A stretch of 64,000 bases of DNA from Tianweitania aestuarii (lineage in GTDB: Bacteria > Pseudomonadota > Alphaproteobacteria > Rhizobiales > Rhizobiaceae), in NCBI RefSeq assembly GCF_018457165.1, contig NZ_JAFMNX010000001.1, forward strand, positions 372,001 to 436,000, in the 5' to 3' direction. Position numbers and translations under genes: made by a program. The first letter of the stretch is position 1. Each line of letters starts with the position of its first letter. This document shows, one piece after another, positions 43,854-52,122 of this stretch. The notes under the pieces are model-generated. The model was not told the DNA's origin and ran no database searches. It worked only from the letters and a program-made list of their open reading frames with translations.

Positions 43854-45488
43854 TCAAGCAAAGATGAGACGCAGCGTGGCCCGGTTGGTGGCGCAAGCGA
43901 GGGTGAGGCACTGGGCGGGCAGCGATACGCCGAAGCGGGGATGATGCGTGTACTGTTCGATGCGCGCACAGCCTTCCACTGCCTCCCATCGCAAAAGGAG
44001 GCAGCCATCTTGTTCGGCGAAGCCGCACTTGTCGTGCCCGTGCAGCTGAATGCCGGGCGCGAAGTGGTAGCGCGCTTCAGTTTGCTGTAATGGGCCTGAG
44101 ACCCCGTCCTGGATGGTCAGCATTCCGGCACCAAGACGCCAGCGGCGGTGATGCAGGGGACTGCCGGGCAGGAAGCGATAGCCGTCGTGCGAGGCGGTGA
44201 CATAGGTGTCGTGCTCGCCTTGGACGATATGCAGATCGCGCGGATAAGCGCGCCGACCAACCCGAAAGCCCGACCATACCTCGGACGAGTTGCGGCCATT
44301 GATCGTCAACGTGTTGTGCGCAGCCGTGCCGCGCTGGCGCAGCCGCTCGGGACCGGTGCCGTATTCGGACGTGCCGCTATTAACCAGCACGCGCTTGTTA
44401 TCGAGCGAGAGTTCGAAGGAAAGCGTGTCGGCATGGGCATGACCCGGCTGATGCTCAGGCCCGACCTTCGCGGCGTCGATCAACAGAACGGCTGAACCGC
44501 GCGCGACGCGAAGGTAGCCGCTCTGCTTGAGATGCGTCACGCCGGTGGGGGTGGTTGCAGCCGAACCGAAGCCAAGACGCTCCGCATAAGCGTTCAGCGC
44601 TGTCGGCGCGGGTGCGATGCCGAGTACGGCATCGTTGAAGAAGGCGATGTCGCCATCGGGATGGCCGAGCGCTTTGAGCCATGCGCACATGGGACCAATC
44701 CGCGCTTCAATCTGTCTGCGCAAGGCGTCATCCGCGCCGAAGCAGCGCGTGAGGTTGGCGAGGTCGAGCAGATCCTCCAGCACGAGGGCATGATACATAG
44801 GGCTGAGTTCGTAATGACCGCCATCAGGCAGGATCTGGGCGGGCAATTGGCGCTGCAGGATTTGGCGGCCTTGCTTGAACCAGCCATCGGCTTCCGCGCT
44901 TTGGAAGAAGACACCGGCAAAGCACAGGGCTTTGGCGTTGGCGAGGAGATGATTGCCGGACAGGTGATGCTCGACTTGGCGCGAAAGCCAGCGCGTCTGA
45001 ATGGCGAGGCTAACAAGGGCGTCGGCCGGCAAGGCGAAGCCGCCAAGCGCTGCCTTGATCCAGTTGACGATGCGCAAGGATGTCGGAAACGGCTCCCAGC
45101 CGGTGCCCTGGCCGGGCGGATTATGTCTGATCCAGTCACGGATCAGAGCCAGATGCCAGTCCCGCCGCGCATCCGCGTGTTCTGCGTTCAGATCGTCGAA
45201 GTAGTGAAGGTTATAGCGCCACAGCTTCGAGCGTGCGGGGTCATCCCAGCCGCCATCCGCTTGGTGGGGGTCGAGCAGGCCGCCTTCGTTGAGAAAGGTG
45301 AAGGCGCTCGGACCGGTCATGGCTGGCAACCGCTGAGCCGGGTTCCGCCAAACACCGACCGGGACACGCAAGGGTGGGGCTGGGCGCAGGTCGGGTCGCG
45401 GCCGGTAAAGGCGAAACCAGACGCGGCCAAAAATCTGTCGCGCTGTGAGATGCCGGATCGTGCGCCAATAAAGGCCGGGTGTGTGCAT
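43854..45488 (-). CDS. Heparinase II/III family (alginate-lyase-like) protein
   Basis: From ATG 45488, overlapping the wecB stop as TGATG, the protein has 544 residues. It starts RQIFGRVWFRLYRPRPDL, has an alpha/alpha-barrel-like region LWRYNLHYFDDLN, GWEPFPTSLRIVNWIKAAL and LSGNHLLANAKALCFAGVFF, then DGGHYELSPMYHALVLEDLLDL, and a C-terminal beta-rich domain with PGHAHADTLSFELSLDNKRVLVNSGTSEYG (the heparinase II/III C-terminal motif with catalytic His). No signal peptide is obvious. Proteins of this group are common in exopolysaccharide loci, where they may trim or cleave the polymer; the substrate here is unknown. Cotranscription with wecB is likely. Confidence 0.85.
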   Translation of the reverse strand: MHTPGLYWRTIRHLTARQIFGRVWFRLYRPRPDLRPAPPLRVPVGVWRNPAQRLPAMTGPSAFTFLNEGGLLDPHQADGGWDDPARSKLWRYNLHYFDDLNAEHADARRDWHLALIRDWIRHNPPGQGTGWEPFPTSLRIVNWIKAALGGFALPADALVSLAIQTRWLSRQVEHHLSGNHLLANAKALCFAGVFFQSAEADGWFKQGRQILQRQLPAQILPDGGHYELSPMYHALVLEDLLDLANLTRCFGADDALRRQIEARIGPMCAWLKALGHPDGDIAFFNDAVLGIAPAPTALNAYAERLGFGSAATTPTGVTHLKQSGYLRVARGSAVLLIDAAKVGPEHQPGHAHADTLSFELSLDNKRVLVNSGTSEYGTGPERLRQRGTAAHNTLTINGRNSSEVWSGFRVGRRAYPRDLHIVQGEHDTYVTASHDGYRFLPGSPLHHRRWRLGAGMLTIQDGVSGPLQQTEARYHFAPGIQLHGHDKCGFAEQDGCLLLRWEAVEGCARIEQYTHHPRFGVSLPAQCLTLACATNRATLRLIFA

Positions 45489-46585
45489 CAAGGGGCCAGC
45501 AAGCGGGCGAGGGCCGAAACGATGCGCTGGCCGGCCTGTCCGTCCCAGAGTGGCGGAATGGCGCCGGTCTTCCATCGCCCCGCGAACAGGCGATCAAGCG
45601 CTTCGATCAAGCGGGCAGGATCGGTGCCCAGCACTTCATTGGTGCCGATCGTCACCGTTTCCGGACGTTCGGTGGTGGTGCGCAGGGTCATGCAGGGGAC
45701 ATGCAGAACCGTCGCTTCTTCGGTGACGCCACCGGAATCCGTTATCACGGCCTTGGCGTGCCGCACCAAACAGTTGAACGCGAGGTAAGGTTGCGGTGCG
45801 ACGGCATGGATGCTGGCTGGCAGCGTGTCGATGGCCGCCAGCATCCGCTTCGTGCGGGGATGAACGGGGAAGATCACCGGCAAACCGCGCGTGGCCGTGG
45901 CGATCTGATCGAGCAACGCGCTAAGCGCGCGGGGATCATCCACGTTGGGCGGCCTGTGCAGGGTCAGCACGACATAGTTTTGCGGCGCCAGATTGAGACT
46001 GTGCCAGAAAGGCGGCGATGTCAGCCGGTCGAGATTAACCAGAAGCGTGTCGATCATCGTGTTGCCGACGAAGATGATCCGCTCCGATGCCACGCCGCTG
46101 GCAATAAGGTTTTCGTTGGCGTGCTCGCTGGTGGTGAAGAACCAGTTGGTGATGGCGTCGGTCGCCAGCCGGTTGTTTTCTTCCGGCATGGTCCAGTCGC
46201 CCGACCGGATGCCGCCTTCGACATGGCCGACGGGAATGCCGGCTTTGCGCGCAGTGAGTGCGCAGGCGATGGTGGAGGTGACGTCGCCCACGACGAGACA
46301 ACAGTCGCTCGGCGCCTGACCCAGCAGCGTCTCATAGCCGATCATGATCGCACCCGTCTGCTCGGCCGGCGTGCCGGGTCCGGCACCCAGATTGATGTCC
46401 GGATCGGGCAGGCCAAGTTCGTCGAAGAAGCTTTGCGACAGCGCGGCATCGTAATGCTGGCCGGTATGAACGAGGCGATAGCGCAAGGGGCCGCCGGCTG
46501 CGCGATGCGTCTCCAACGCTTGAATGATCGGCGCAATCTTCACGAAGTTCGGCCGGGCACCGGCAATGATGTCGATCAGCGGCAT
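45488..46585 (-). CDS. wecB: UDP-N-acetylglucosamine 2-epimerase (non-hydrolysing)
   Basis: WecB interconverts UDP-GlcNAc and UDP-ManNAc in the cytosol. The 365-residue length is standard. Typical motifs are ARPNFVKIAPIIQALE near residue 10, VHTGQHYDAALSQSFFDELGLPDPDINLG near 40, LVVGDVTSTIACALTARKAGIPVGHVEGGIRSGDWTMPEENNR near 100, and AVITDSGGVTEEATVLHVPCMTLRTTTERPETVTIGTNEVLG near 275. No UDP-ManNAc dehydrogenase (WecC-type) gene is in the window, so the product may be used as ManNAc or be oxidised by an enzyme encoded elsewhere. Three bases separate it from the two-domain dehydrogenase upstream. Confidence 0.95.
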   Translation of the reverse strand: MPLIDIIAGARPNFVKIAPIIQALETHRAAGGPLRYRLVHTGQHYDAALSQSFFDELGLPDPDINLGAGPGTPAEQTGAIMIGYETLLGQAPSDCCLVVGDVTSTIACALTARKAGIPVGHVEGGIRSGDWTMPEENNRLATDAITNWFFTTSEHANENLIASGVASERIIFVGNTMIDTLLVNLDRLTSPPFWHSLNLAPQNYVVLTLHRPPNVDDPRALSALLDQIATATRGLPVIFPVHPRTKRMLAAIDTLPASIHAVAPQPYLAFNCLVRHAKAVITDSGGVTEEATVLHVPCMTLRTTTERPETVTIGTNEVLGTDPARLIEALDRLFAGRWKTGAIPPLWDGQAGQRIVSALARLLAP

Positions 46586-46588
46586 GGA

Positions 46589-48691
46589 TCAGCGAAGCTG
46601 GGCTGCAAGGTCGATCGTGACCGCGCTGACGTCGATTAGCTCTTCAAACGGGATGGGCGCAGGGCTGCCCGTTTCCGCCGCAGTCACGAAGGCGTGGACG
46701 CAAGCCATCTGCCCTTTGTCCTGCCGCCACAAGCGCATCGGCTTGATGCCGCGCCAGTTGTGCGCAACCAGCCTGCGGAAGTTGTCGAGCACCAGGATCG
46801 AGCCGCCGCAGAACACTTCGAGCCGTTCCTTGGGAAAGGCGCGCGCACCATTGGCAAGGTAATGGATCGTGCCGGTGGCGCCGTTTTGGAAGGCAAGTTG
46901 CAGATGTGCGGTATCGCCGCGCCCGCTCGCCACCGCCTGGCTGATCGAACTGCCGGCCAGATGACGCAGCAGATCCACGAAATGACAGGCTTCGCCGATG
47001 ATCCGGCCGCCTTCGTCTCCGCTTTGCGTCCAATGATCTCTGGGAAGCGCACCGGCATTCACGGTCATGATGAAGGCCGCCGGTTCGGAGCGCGCTGCGA
47101 GTGCCTTTTTGAGCGCAACGACATGGGGCGCGAAACGGCGGTTGAAGCCCACAGTGAGCAAGGGATGGCGCTCGAGCGAACGACTGTTCTGCCAGCTGTC
47201 TTTGATTTGCGAGAGTTCGGCATGGTCCAGCGCCAGCGGTTTTTCCACGAACACGTGTTTTCCCGCGCTTAAGGCAGCGCAGGTCAAGGCGGCATGGCTG
47301 GAATGGCGCGTGGCGATCACCACAGCGTCGATCTGGGGATCGTTGATCAGGGCATGCGCGTCGGTGGTAGCGCGTCCGATGGCGAATTTGCGCTGAACAT
47401 GCAGACCGCTGATGCCGCTGTTGGATGCGACCATGTCCAGGCGCGCGCCGGCTTTTTGCAGGGCAGGCAGGAGGGTGCTTGTTGCATAAGCGCCGGCACC
47501 GATGATGCCGACGCGCGGTGCTCCGGTGGTGGGTGTGGGGAGGGGGTGCAGAATAGCCGGGGCGGAAAATGCGGTCGGATTGTCTTCGCCAAAATCGAGC
47601 AGCACGCCAAGCGTGGGCGTGTCGCTGTCGAGCAGCTGGTAGGCCCGTTCGGCCTCGGCGATGGGGAAGCGATGCGAGATCAGCGGCGCAACATCGATCC
47701 GGCCATCCGCCATCATGTCGAGCACGGCTTCAAAGTTGCGTTGCGCGGTCCAGCGGACGAAGCCGGCTGGGTAATCCTGTCCGTGCGTTTCGTAGGCGGG
47801 ATCATAACGGCCCGGTCCGTAGGAGCAGGACACCTGGAAGGACAGCTCCTTTTCGTAGAAGTCCGCCCGCGACAGCTGCAGTCCCGTGACGCCGACGAGC
47901 ACAATGCGGGCGCGCTTGCGGCACATGGCGGCGGCTTGGCGTACCGGCGCGCTGTCTTCGGTGGACACGGCAATGATGACGGCATCGACGCCGCGTCCGC
48001 GCGAAAAGCGCAGGGCTTCGCGCAGCGGGTCGCCGCCTGAGACGAGATCGATGACCTCGGCACCGAAGCTGCGGGCAAGCGCCAGGCGCTCGGGATCGGG
48101 ATCAAGGCCGAGAACGCGGCAGCCCTGGGCGCGCAGGAGCTGCACCGTCAGAAGCCCGATCAGGCCGAGACCGATCACCGCAATGCTCTCGCCAAGTGTG
48201 GGCTCCGCCAGCCGGATGCCTTGCAAGGCGATGGCACCCAACACGGTGAAGGCCGCAGATTCATCGGCAACGCCATCCGGCACCTTGGCGCTAAGGTTGG
48301 CAGAAACAGCCACGATGCCGGCATGACCGCCATTGGAAGCGATGCGGTCGCCTCGGCGGAAATCGCTGACACCAGATCCGGCTTCCATGACTGTGCCGAC
48401 ATTGCAGTAACCGAGCGCCAGCGGCTGATCGAGCTTGGCGCGCACGGCCGATAGCGTCGGTAGAACACCATCTACACGGGCTTTTTGCAGAACCTGGCGG
48501 ACGCGCTCGGGCTGCGATCGCGCCTTGTTGAGGAGGCTGGCTTTGCCGAACTGAAGCAGCATGCGCTCGGTGCCCGCCGAGACCAGCGTGCGCGATGTGC
48601 GCACCAGAACCTGATGCGGCCCGCACTTGGGCGCGGCCGCCTCGGCAACCTCCGTTCGGCCATTGCCGAGATGTTGAAGCACCACCCTCAT
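46589..48691 (-). CDS. Two-domain oxidoreductase: zinc-type alcohol dehydrogenase fused to Gfo/Idh/MocA domain
   Basis: The 700-residue protein (ATG 48691; the start is uncertain because no good ribosome-binding site is seen) has two halves. Residues 1-345 are a medium-chain dehydrogenase-like domain: SAGTERMLLQFGKASLLNKA, LGYCNVGTVMEAGSGVSDF, GESIAVIGLGLIGLLTVQLLRAQG (Rossmann) and CSYGPGRYDPAYETHGQDYPAGF. Residues 375-700 form a Gfo/Idh/MocA oxidoreductase with GIIGAGAYATSTLLPALQKAGA, VIATRHSSHAALTCAALSAGKHVFVEKPLAL (EKP motif) and GFNRRFAPHV, DEGGRIIGEACHFVDLLRHL. This fusion is a known type in polysaccharide loci and is thought to modify a nucleotide or lipid-linked sugar. It heads the minus-strand group with wecB, the heparinase and the WbuB-like GT. 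Confidence 0.88.
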   Translation of the reverse strand: MRVVLQHLGNGRTEVAEAAAPKCGPHQVLVRTSRTLVSAGTERMLLQFGKASLLNKARSQPERVRQVLQKARVDGVLPTLSAVRAKLDQPLALGYCNVGTVMEAGSGVSDFRRGDRIASNGGHAGIVAVSANLSAKVPDGVADESAAFTVLGAIALQGIRLAEPTLGESIAVIGLGLIGLLTVQLLRAQGCRVLGLDPDPERLALARSFGAEVIDLVSGGDPLREALRFSRGRGVDAVIIAVSTEDSAPVRQAAAMCRKRARIVLVGVTGLQLSRADFYEKELSFQVSCSYGPGRYDPAYETHGQDYPAGFVRWTAQRNFEAVLDMMADGRIDVAPLISHRFPIAEAERAYQLLDSDTPTLGVLLDFGEDNPTAFSAPAILHPLPTPTTGAPRVGIIGAGAYATSTLLPALQKAGARLDMVASNSGISGLHVQRKFAIGRATTDAHALINDPQIDAVVIATRHSSHAALTCAALSAGKHVFVEKPLALDHAELSQIKDSWQNSRSLERHPLLTVGFNRRFAPHVVALKKALAARSEPAAFIMTVNAGALPRDHWTQSGDEGGRIIGEACHFVDLLRHLAGSSISQAVASGRGDTAHLQLAFQNGATGTIHYLANGARAFPKERLEVFCGGSILVLDNFRRLVAHNWRGIKPMRLWRQDKGQMACVHAFVTAAETGSPAPIPFEELIDVSAVTIDLAAQLR

Positions 48692-48910
48692 GCGAGCGAT
48701 CGTGGCCCCCCGACCCATCCCCAGCAACTATGAGGAAGTCACTATATGCAACGCGGGGATGCATCAAGTAAGACGAAGTGTCTAGGTTTCTGATGATGCT
48801 TGGGCGGTAGCAAAATTTCGCCGCTGTTGAGCAGTTTTAACTTGCCTGCGAATAGACTTTCGTAGCCGGATTCTCATGAGCATGATGGAGAGTGCATTGG
48901 GTCTTCTACC
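48692..48910. promoter_or_regulatory. Divergent intergenic region between dehydrogenase and flippase genes
   Basis: A 219-bp AT-richer region that should hold both promoters. No palindrome or terminator stands out. GGAG at 48887-48890, about 20 bases before the TTG start used for the flippase, is too far for a standard ribosome-binding site. A ten-codon open frame starting ATG 48885 (with stop overlapping the flippase start) might serve as a leader peptide, though this is weak. Confidence 0.3.
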
Positions 48911-50437
48911 TTGCTGAGCAAGATCGGCCGCAACCTCGGCGTTCAGATCCTTGCGCTGGCCGTGACCTTTCTCGACCGCTTCGTCGTGGTTGGGTTGTTG
49001 CTCCATCAATGGGGAGCAACGCTCTATTCGGACTGGGTGGTGCTCTTGTCCGCAGCCGGTTTGCTGCAGCTGGGCGAGCTCGGCCTCAATATCTATTATG
49101 GCAATGTGTGGCAGCGGGCGGCGTCGCTTGGTGACCCAAATGGCTTTGCTCGAATGCTGCGCGTGGCGCTCGGCATGGCTGCAATGCAGGCGCTCGTTCT
49201 GTTTGGGGCGGCTTTGGTTTTTCTAGCCGCAGCGGATCTGCCAGGGCACTCGACGGGTCTGAGCGAGAACGAAGCCAGGCTGATCTTTCTGCTGCTTGCA
49301 GCCTTCAGCATTCTCGCAGTGGTGCGGGGAAGCTTGTCGCAGCTTTATCGGGGACACGGCCACTATGCGCGTGGCATGATCGTTACGCTGATAGGTACGC
49401 TGGCTTTGCTGTTCGCAACAGCGCTTGTCGCATTCGCAGGGGGCGGACCGATTGCGTTGGCAGGCGCTTACCTTGTTTGCCAAGTGCTGTTCGGCATCGG
49501 GCTTATGCTCTGGGATCTGAAGCGATGCTTTCCCGAACTGCGGTTTGTGCCGGCATGGCCGCTCGGGCGCGAGTGGCGGGACGCCTGGCGCAATGCGCGG
49601 TGGCTTGCCCTCGAACAATGTGCACCGGTGCTTTGGCTGCAAACACCGATCCTGCTTCTCGGGCTGGCTGGAATAAGCGGCGCGTCACTCGTGGGATTTG
49701 TGCTGGTGCGCACGCTGGTCGGCTTTGCACGTCAGCTTGCCACGATGCTGTCCATCGCACTTGGCGTTGAACTTGCCGGGCAGATGCATACGGCGTCCGA
49801 AACTGTGATGCAGCCGATCGCACAAGCCGGGCGGCTGCTTTCGGTTATGGCTGGTGTGTTTGGTGCGGCGGTGTGGGTGTTCGGAGCGCCACTATTGGCT
49901 CGCTGGACCGGCGATCAAGCCGCTTACGACCCGTTCGTACTGGCTTGGCTGGTGCTTGGCAGCTGGGTGGCTGCGCCTGCCGCACCCATCGCAAAGCTGC
50001 TCGCTTTCACCAATCGCGCCAAGCCCAATGCGGCCGCATGGACGGTGCAGCTCGTGTCCGGATTGGGTCTCGCAGCCGTGTTCGTTCAACCATTCGGCGC
50101 TGCGGGTGTGGCGGCCGGATTGGCTATCGGCGAGATACTGGGGATGGGAATGGTCTTGCCCTGGCTTGCAGGGCGGTTCCTCGCTGTGCCGAGCCGTTAC
50201 TGGCTGACCTGCGGCATGGGCCTGAGTGCGAGCGTGTTGTGGTGCCTCATCATCGGTGCGGCGGTGATCCAGCTGATCGGGCTTGCGGACATCCTGCAGA
50301 TGCTGATTGCCTTGATCATCTGGAGCCTGCTGGGTGCTCTGCCGCCTTTGCTGCTGGCTATGCCCATGCAAGTGCGTTCCCGCATCTGGCAGGCTTCAGG
50401 GCTGCAGAAGATCTTCGATCAAAGGCAGGAAGCGTGA
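48911..50437 (+). CDS. Polysaccharide flippase-like membrane protein (Wzx-type)
   Basis: A 508-residue protein with about 12-14 hydrophobic segments, opening ILALAVTFLDRFVVVGLLLHQWGATLYSDWVVLLSAAGLLQLGELGLNIYYGNVWQRA. This, with repeated Gly/Ala-rich helices and no catalytic motif, fits the MATE/Wzx group that flips undecaprenyl-linked oligosaccharide across the inner membrane. The best start is TTG 48911; no in-frame ATG lies upstream. It converges with the GT4 gene 50396-51433, with which it overlaps tail to tail by 42 bases. It is transcribed opposite to the other transferase genes around it. Confidence 0.8.
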   Translation: MLSKIGRNLGVQILALAVTFLDRFVVVGLLLHQWGATLYSDWVVLLSAAGLLQLGELGLNIYYGNVWQRAASLGDPNGFARMLRVALGMAAMQALVLFGAALVFLAAADLPGHSTGLSENEARLIFLLLAAFSILAVVRGSLSQLYRGHGHYARGMIVTLIGTLALLFATALVAFAGGGPIALAGAYLVCQVLFGIGLMLWDLKRCFPELRFVPAWPLGREWRDAWRNARWLALEQCAPVLWLQTPILLLGLAGISGASLVGFVLVRTLVGFARQLATMLSIALGVELAGQMHTASETVMQPIAQAGRLLSVMAGVFGAAVWVFGAPLLARWTGDQAAYDPFVLAWLVLGSWVAAPAAPIAKLLAFTNRAKPNAAAWTVQLVSGLGLAAVFVQPFGAAGVAAGLAIGEILGMGMVLPWLAGRFLAVPSRYWLTCGMGLSASVLWCLIIGAAVIQLIGLADILQMLIALIIWSLLGALPPLLLAMPMQVRSRIWQASGLQKIFDQRQEA

Positions 50438-51433
50438 GCGCAGGCGGGATGGGCGGTAGTGGGCGTGCCAGCGTTGGCGCCCCGCTTCGCCCATGCGCCG
50501 GCGTAAGGCCGGGTCGGACAAAAGGGTGATCAAGCGCTGCGCGAGTTCGCCTGGGCGATCGAGGTCGACATTGAAGCCGGTTTCGTCGTTGATGTTGACC
50601 TCCTTCGCGCCGTCATGGATCGAAGCGATCACGGGAAGGCCCTGGCGCATGGCTTCGATGTAAACGAGGCCGAAGCCTTCGCCGCGGCTGGGCATGGCGA
50701 AGATGGAAGCGTCGCGCCAGAGTGCGGCCAGGTCGGCGTCGGCGACGAAGCCACGAATGTCGATCGATGCCGCAGCTGGAGATGCGGCGGCGAGGCTGCG
50801 CAGGACGGGAACGCCTGAACCGCCGCCGGCGACGACCAGATGGGCATCCGGCACGGCGGCAATCACGGCGGGCCAGGCTTCGATCAGCGCATCATGGCCC
50901 TTGTAGTTCTCGGCAGCGTCGATGCGGCCGACGATCAGCACGTTGAGCGGCCCGTTTTCGCGGTCGATTGCTGGCGCGGGTTCATCGGTTTCGGTAGCGA
51001 GCGGACAGATGCGGGCGTGCGGCAGCGGACCATGCAGCGCTTCATGGCGCGACAACGTGTTTTGCGACACAACGATGGCGCGTCTTGCGCGGTGAAGGGC
51101 ACGCAGCGCAGGCGGCTTCAGCGCATCCCACACTTCGGTTCCATGCATCCAGATCACGGACGGGCGTTTGAGCCAGCAGGGATGGGCGCGTGCCAAACCG
51201 GCGCTGTCGTAGAGGCAGAGATCGGCCTGGATCGCCGCGCGCTGGATGGCTGCCACGAAGCGAAGCTTGGAACCGTCGGCTGCGCTGTTTCCCGATGGTG
51301 CATCAGCGTCGAGATAGCTGATGATCCTGACCTGATGACCGGCGTCGCGCAGGATTTGCGCCGATACGCGCGAAACCTGGGCGATGCCGCCGCCCGGTGC
51401 AAGCGTTGCCGTACCGAGGAGGATGCGCGCCAT
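50396..51433 (-). CDS. Glycosyltransferase family 4 protein
   Basis: A 345-residue GT-B enzyme. It opens ARILLGTATLAPGGGIAQVSRVSAQILRDAGHQVRIISY (the GGIAQV nucleotide-loop region), has VIWMHGTEVWDALK near residue 90, LNVLIVGRIDAAENYKGHDALIEAWPAVIAAVPDAHLVVAGGGSGV near 165 (donor-binding strand and loop), and IFAMPSRGEGFGLVYIEAMRQGLPVIAS near 240 with the Ex7E motif. The ATG overlaps the stop of the methyltransferase gene as TGATG, making a three-gene unit with the methyltransferase and Wzy-like genes. Its sugar donor is unknown. Confidence 0.92.
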   Translation of the reverse strand: MARILLGTATLAPGGGIAQVSRVSAQILRDAGHQVRIISYLDADAPSGNSAADGSKLRFVAAIQRAAIQADLCLYDSAGLARAHPCWLKRPSVIWMHGTEVWDALKPPALRALHRARRAIVVSQNTLSRHEALHGPLPHARICPLATETDEPAPAIDRENGPLNVLIVGRIDAAENYKGHDALIEAWPAVIAAVPDAHLVVAGGGSGVPVLRSLAAASPAAASIDIRGFVADADLAALWRDASIFAMPSRGEGFGLVYIEAMRQGLPVIASIHDGAKEVNINDETGFNVDLDRPGELAQRLITLLSDPALRRRMGEAGRQRWHAHYRPSRLRSRFLPLIEDLLQP

Positions 51434-52122
51434 CAGATCCGCCGGGCGGCGACAACGAAAAGCGTGTCGCTGTAACGTTCAAGACCAAGGGCGCGCAGGA
51501 TGGGCGATAGAACCGGCGCGCGGGCATAGAAGCGGTGCTCGTTCAAACAAAAACCGCGCTGGCGCAGACCGTGCTCGATATCCACCAAGCGCGGCACGGC
51601 GCGGACGTGGCGATAATAAGCGGGGCGGCCGGTGAGGCGGAACATGGTGCGTTCGGTGCGGCGATAAAGACTTTGACCGTTGGGCATGGACAACAGGATC
51701 GTGCCTGATGGCGCGAGGGATGCTGCCAGCCAATCGAAGGCCGCCCACCAGTCATCCAGATATTCCATCACGCTGGAGCAAAGGATGAGATCAAAAGAGC
51801 GTTCTTGCAGAAGGGTCGGATCGCCCATCTCAGCAAGTTGCAGCTCGACCTTGCCTGCCGTTTGTCCGTGCAGGCTCTCCGCGGCCAAATTCAGCATGGC
51901 GGGACTGGCATCGAAGGCAAGTACATGCGCGCCCCGGTCCGCAGCCAAAGCGGCCATGACGCCACTGCCGCATCCCGCATCGAGCGCATGGCCGCCCGGC
52001 TTGGTGTAGCGCGCGATCAAATCGCGCCAGACGGCTTCGCGCTCGCGAAAAGCGGGGGAATGCCGGTAGCGATCGGCGAAGCTGCGGGCGATCGTTGTAT
52101 GCCAGGCTATGGCGTCGCTCAT
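51433..52122 (-). CDS. Class I SAM-dependent methyltransferase
   Basis: A 229-residue protein (ATG 52122, overlapping the Wzy-like stop as ATGA). The SAM-binding site is readable: GGHALDAGCGSGVMAALAADRGAHVLAFDASPAMLNLA (motif I GCGSG near residue 51 and the acidic ribose-binding Asp), and FDLILCSSVMEYLDDWWAAF (motif IV). ILLSMPNGQSLYRR follows. It probably methylates a sugar or lipid intermediate of the polysaccharide pathway, because it is translationally coupled to a GT4 and a Wzy-like gene. The target atom (O- or N-methyl, or a quinone-type acceptor) cannot be read. Confidence 0.88.
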   Translation of the reverse strand: MSDAIAWHTTIARSFADRYRHSPAFREREAVWRDLIARYTKPGGHALDAGCGSGVMAALAADRGAHVLAFDASPAMLNLAAESLHGQTAGKVELQLAEMGDPTLLQERSFDLILCSSVMEYLDDWWAAFDWLAASLAPSGTILLSMPNGQSLYRRTERTMFRLTGRPAYYRHVRAVPRLVDIEHGLRQRGFCLNEHRFYARAPVLSPILRALGLERYSDTLFVVAARRI

